Positions 61,801 through 64,000 of a stretch of DNA of 64,000 nucleotides are shown here, in pieces. This stretch comes from Salinarimonas sp. (GTDB lineage: Bacteria > Pseudomonadota > Alphaproteobacteria > Rhizobiales > Beijerinckiaceae). The notes under the pieces were generated by a model. That model worked only from the letters and a program-made list of their open reading frames with translations, did no database searches and was not told the origin of the DNA. Within the stretch, counting starts at the first letter, position 1. Each line of letters opens with the position of its first letter. The stretch covers positions 1,571,501 through 1,635,500 of the forward strand of contig NZ_CP157794.1 in assembly GCF_040111675.1 (NCBI RefSeq), written 5' to 3'. The position numbers and the translations under genes were made by a program.

Positions 61801-63473
61801 TTACCACCGACGGCGGGCGCCTCGCCGTCACCGGCTCGGTGCCGCTCGACCCCTCCGGCGAGATCGATCTCGACGTCACGGCGACGCGCCTGCCGCTCGC
61901 GCTCGCCCGTGCCGCCGCGCCGGATCTCGACATTTCCGGCACGCTCTCCGGCTCCGCCGATCTCGGCGGCACGCTCGCCGCGCCGACGGGGAGCTATCAG
62001 GTCGATGTCGACGGCCTCTCGCTGGCGCAGGCGCGGGACGCCGGGATCACCGCCATCGACGTCACCGCCTCGGGCCGCCTCACCGGCGATCGCGCGACCA
62101 TCGACGCCACCATCGCAGCCCCGCCGCTCGGCACGCTCACCGCCTCGGGCTCGGTGCCGCTCGACCCGTCAAGGACGATCGATCTCGCGGTGGAGGGGCC
62201 GATCGCGCTCGATCCGCTCTCGCGCTTCCTCGACCCGGGCCAGCAGCTCACCGGCCAGGCGCAGGTCGATCTCGACGTCGGCGGCACGCTGGCGGATCCC
62301 CGCCTCGCCGGCGGCGCCACGATCGCGAACGCCGCCTTCCGCGACGACCTGCGCGGGATCGCCCTCAGCGGCATTTCCGGCCGGATCGAGGCCGAGGGCG
62401 ACCGGGTGCGCATCGCCGACCTCACGGCGGCGACGCCGAACGGCGGCAGCCTCTCGGTCGGCGGCTCGGTGGGCCTCGGCGGCGGCTTCCCGGCGGACCT
62501 GACCATCACGGGCCGCGACGCGCAGCTGATCGGCAACGACCTCTTGACCGCGGTCGCCGATCTCGACCTGCGCATCACCGGCCCGCTCGCGACGACGCCG
62601 ACCATCGCGGGCGCGGTCGACGTCACGACCCTGGACGTCACCATCCCCGATACGCTGCCGACGACGCTCGAGCCGCTGCCGGGCACGGAGCACGTCGGCC
62701 CGCCGCCCCAGGCGGCGGCGCGCCTCGCCCTCGCCCGCGAGCGCGCGGCGCGGGAGGCCGCGGGCGCGGCGACGCCGTTCAACGCGCGGCTCGATCTCAC
62801 GGTGAACGCGCTCAACCAGATCTTCGTGCGCGGCCGCGGCGTCAACGCCGAGCTCGGCGGGCAGCTGCGCCTCACCGGCACGACGCGGGACCCGAACGCC
62901 ATCGGCGCCTTCGACCTGCGCCGTGGCCGGCTCGACATCCTGGGTCAGCGGCTCGACTTCACCCGCGGGCGGCTCACCTTCGCAGGCTCGCTGACGCCCT
63001 CGCTCGATCTCGTCGCCCAGACCCAGGCCGGGGACGTCACGGCGCAGATCGCGGTACGCGGTCCCGCGAATCAGCCGCGCTTCGAGCTCTCCTCGACGCC
63101 GCAGCTGCCGGACGACGAGATCCTCTCGCGCATCCTGTTCGGGCGCGCGGCAGGCGGCCTCTCGGCGGCGCAGGCGCTCCAGCTCGCGCAGGGGATCGCG
63201 AGCCTCGCCGGAGGCGGCTCCGGCCTGTTCGAGGAGATCCGCCGCAGCCTCGGCGTCGACAGCCTCGACATCTCCGCGGGGGAGGGCGGCCCGACCGTCG
63301 GCGTCGGCCGCTACATCGCCGACAACGTCCGCCTCGGCATCCGCGCCGGCGCGCGGCCCGACGACACCGGCGTCTCCCTCGACATCGACCTCACCGATCG
63401 CCTGCGCTTCCAGGGCGCCGTCGGCGCCGACGGGCGCTCGTCGGTCGGCGTGGGCTACGAGATCGAGTATTGA
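58866..63473 (+). CDS. tamB: Translocation and assembly module protein TamB
   Basis: 1535 residues. A signal anchor (FLLALLLIGVALAGGVVA) fixes it in the inner membrane. A very long periplasmic beta-helical body built of AsmA/TamB-type repeats follows (units such as LDVTATRLPLALARAAAPDL, repeated with variation). The C-terminal TamB/DUF490 domain (~1200-1535) contains RLTGTTRDPNAIGAFDLRRG, LDFTRGRLTFAGSLTPSLDL and the ending SVGVGYEIEY. It bridges the periplasm as a hydrophobic groove, with TamA in the outer membrane. ATG 58866 overlaps the tamA stop (TGATG). Internal motif repeats make alternative alignments of the body likely. Confidence 0.94.
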   Translation: MTRLRTFLLALLLIGVALAGGVVATSSLRAQEDQGVLAGLISNLLSTPTQQISIGAVEGALSSEATIRDIRISDEEGVFLSLDRATIDWNRSALVFQRRLEVNALTLGTLIVERLPEREDVDEEDVEQGPLFPELPLEVDVDRFALEELVLGEPVLGTAARLTAEGSARIGDPEEGLSLDFAAQRLDEPGAFEADIAYRPIENTLALDVTLDEPAGGLMARLLDLPGLPPVRLSLQGDGPLSDFAADLDFEAGPTIGAQGRATVERTADAYALDLDLAARIAGLLPDAIAPVFEGTTQLTGDVTVGDSGRIALEQLRLASPVAALDVSGAVGPEGALDLSVDGRALPTEGGITEAGAARIGELALDLDIGGSIQAPRVDGRIVANGVATPQVSLDSLDLTIDSAPIGTDDPPTRFSFSLDADAQGLDFTDPALQDAIGPTLAIVARGEVSAEGVADVETAAIETQTASASFAGVVAADQLNGTLAATIPDLSAFADLVNLPLAGEAILEADLRGDPSGPQILAQLDGSLGGFESGVPALDGLLGARASLSGTAQLLPGGFAFTNLALDGANLTLIADGQATDEAADLSLDLTIPMLAPLDPRITAGSATVEARLTGSLETPDVAATAQLRDVVAMDRPIERLTLRLTGRDLTGDLDAQVALSGLVAGETAEGMARVSRTDAGGYALDDLDLTVGSVDLAGALTIGDAGLAAGDVTLDAGDLSDLTPLLLTELAGALEADVSLSVEDGGQNASVTAEGAELRFGEVRLADFSADLTAADLFRAPVIDGTLTAEALVAGGQTFETIRLAFDGTPEATDFTASATAQGFDLDAAGRIVPEDGAITLALSDFTATRDGRSVSLADAATITLEDGAVAIDGLRLQANGGFVAVDGTVGDALDLEAQITSLPLSAAEIFVPGLGIEGVVNGTVDVGGTPSAPQGDYALSVSGFSLPQLRRAGLPGVALDAQGSFTGERATVDATITTDGGRLAVTGSVPLDPSGEIDLDVTATRLPLALARAAAPDLDISGTLSGSADLGGTLAAPTGSYQVDVDGLSLAQARDAGITAIDVTASGRLTGDRATIDATIAAPPLGTLTASGSVPLDPSRTIDLAVEGPIALDPLSRFLDPGQQLTGQAQVDLDVGGTLADPRLAGGATIANAAFRDDLRGIALSGISGRIEAEGDRVRIADLTAATPNGGSLSVGGSVGLGGGFPADLTITGRDAQLIGNDLLTAVADLDLRITGPLATTPTIAGAVDVTTLDVTIPDTLPTTLEPLPGTEHVGPPPQAAARLALARERAAREAAGAATPFNARLDLTVNALNQIFVRGRGVNAELGGQLRLTGTTRDPNAIGAFDLRRGRLDILGQRLDFTRGRLTFAGSLTPSLDLVAQTQAGDVTAQIAVRGPANQPRFELSSTPQLPDDEILSRILFGRAAGGLSAAQALQLAQGIASLAGGGSGLFEEIRRSLGVDSLDISAGEGGPTVGVGRYIADNVRLGIRAGARPDDTGVSLDIDLTDRLRFQGAVGADGRSSVGVGYEIEY

Positions 63474-63492
63474 GGACGCGCGGGCGGCGCCG

Positions 63493-63723
63493 TCAGGCTC
63501 CGCCCTGCGCCGGCTTCTGCGCCACCTCCTTCGCGAGGGCGATCGCCTCCTCGAGCACGGTCTCGTCGCCGATCTGGTTGGCGAGGAGGAGGACGAGGCG
63601 GGTGTTGAGCGCCGCGCTCTCCTCGTCGGTGAGCCCCCGATGGGCGTCGATCAGGGCGCGGTAGGCGCGGTCCGGATCGGGCAGGCGGCTCGTCGTGTCG
63701 AGCCCGGTCGTCGTCTCGCTCAT
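63493..63723 (-). CDS. DUF2783 small protein
   Basis: 76 residues. The core PDRAYRALIDAHRGLTDEES, then AALNTRLVLLLANQIGD, fits the DUF2783 family, which is usually found beside FAD-dependent aromatic-ring monooxygenases. Exactly that arrangement occurs here: it begins one base after the end of such a gene. No catalytic motif; a helper role for the oxygenase is suggested by linkage only. Convergent with tamB. Confidence 0.75.
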   Translation of the reverse strand: MSETTTGLDTTSRLPDPDRAYRALIDAHRGLTDEESAALNTRLVLLLANQIGDETVLEEAIALAKEVAQKPAQGGA

Positions 63724-63724
63724 G

Positions 63725-64000
63725 TCATGCCTCTCCGAGCATGCGCCGCGCCGCGGCGACGATGCGGTCCGGGTCGCCGTGGCGGAAGCGCGCGGCGAGG
63801 TGCTGGTCGGGGCGCACCAGCCAGGTCGCGCCCGGCACCGCGTCGAAGCGCTCGGCGAAGCGGCCCTCGACGTCGATCAGGTCCGCGCCGACGACGATGC
63901 GGCGCACGCCTTCGGGGGCGGGCGCGGGCGGCGGTCCGTCGGAGAGGACGATTTCGACCGCGTCCCCGCCTATGGCGTCGAGAAGCCAGATCGGCTCGCC
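63725..64000 (-). CDS. FAD-dependent monooxygenase, C-terminal part (cut by window edge)
   Basis: The last 91 residues of a gene that enters from the right edge. The chain GVRRIVVGADLIDVEGRFAE, then PGATWLVRPDQHLAARFRHG, matches the C-terminal thioredoxin-like domain of MhpA/PheA-type flavin hydroxylases; WLVRPDQHLAARF is characteristic. The FAD- and NADH-binding parts lie outside the window, so the aromatic substrate cannot be guessed. Probably co-transcribed with the DUF2783 gene that follows. Confidence 0.8.
   Translation of the reverse strand, partial: GEPIWLLDAIGGDAVEIVLSDGPPPAPAPEGVRRIVVGADLIDVEGRFAERFDAVPGATWLVRPDQHLAARFRHGDPDRIVAAARRMLGEA

Overview
The window is GC-rich throughout (about 70% by eye) with dense coding on both strands. 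The gene content points to an alphaproteobacterium of the Hyphomicrobiales (Rhizobiales), close to the Methylobacteriaceae/Salinarimonadaceae: ChpT of the CckA-ChpT-CtrA relay, a hybrid CheA with a C-terminal receiver, EipA (DUF1134), a RutR-controlled reductive pyrimidine pathway and a large trehalose/alpha-glucan operon. The assignment to a group is an inference from gene content.

Layout. 1-4.9 kb (minus strand): chemotaxis genes cheA-cheW-cheY (cheY cut by the window edge), then chpT and a secreted YHS protein. 5.0-8.4 kb: eipA, a membrane-anchored coiled-coil protein, and a cytochrome c'/dihaem cytochrome c pair. 8.9-12.9 kb: an orphan molybdenum-hydroxylase large subunit (CoxL form II type) with a rhodanese, and a chemoreceptor-like PilZ protein. 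12.9-15.3 kb: metZ and, divergently, a leucine-dehydrogenase-type gene.

15.4-33.6 kb is one plus-strand run: glgE, treS-mak fusion, glgB, glgX, treZ, malQ, treY. Together the products can close a loop from trehalose through maltose, maltose 1-phosphate, linear and then branched alpha-glucan, and back to trehalose, with no ADP-glucose route (glgC/glgA) in the window. A possible sigma-EcfG promoter precedes glgE.

33.6-41.1 kb is mixed: a PRC-barrel protein, a CheZ-like phosphatase, an M20 peptidase, a remnant or domesticated IS1595-type zinc-ribbon gene with a small partner beside an AT-rich stretch, a P450 overlapping a deacetylase gene, and a lipoprotein.

41.1-52.7 kb is a reductive pyrimidine catabolism locus: preT, preA, the regulator rutR, a four-gene ABC importer, hydA, a YciB-like membrane protein and a beta-ureidopropionase. 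A near-consensus RutR operator overlaps a sigma70-like promoter in front of preT.

52.9-56.6 kb is phnD-phnC-phnE-phnE preceded by a Pho box. 56.9-63.5 kb is tamA-tamB. The right edge holds a DUF2783 gene and the C-terminus of an FAD monooxygenase.

Five long imperfect palindromic repeats sit between genes, four of them inside co-directional gene runs. No rRNA, tRNA, CRISPR array, intact insertion sequence or prophage was seen.
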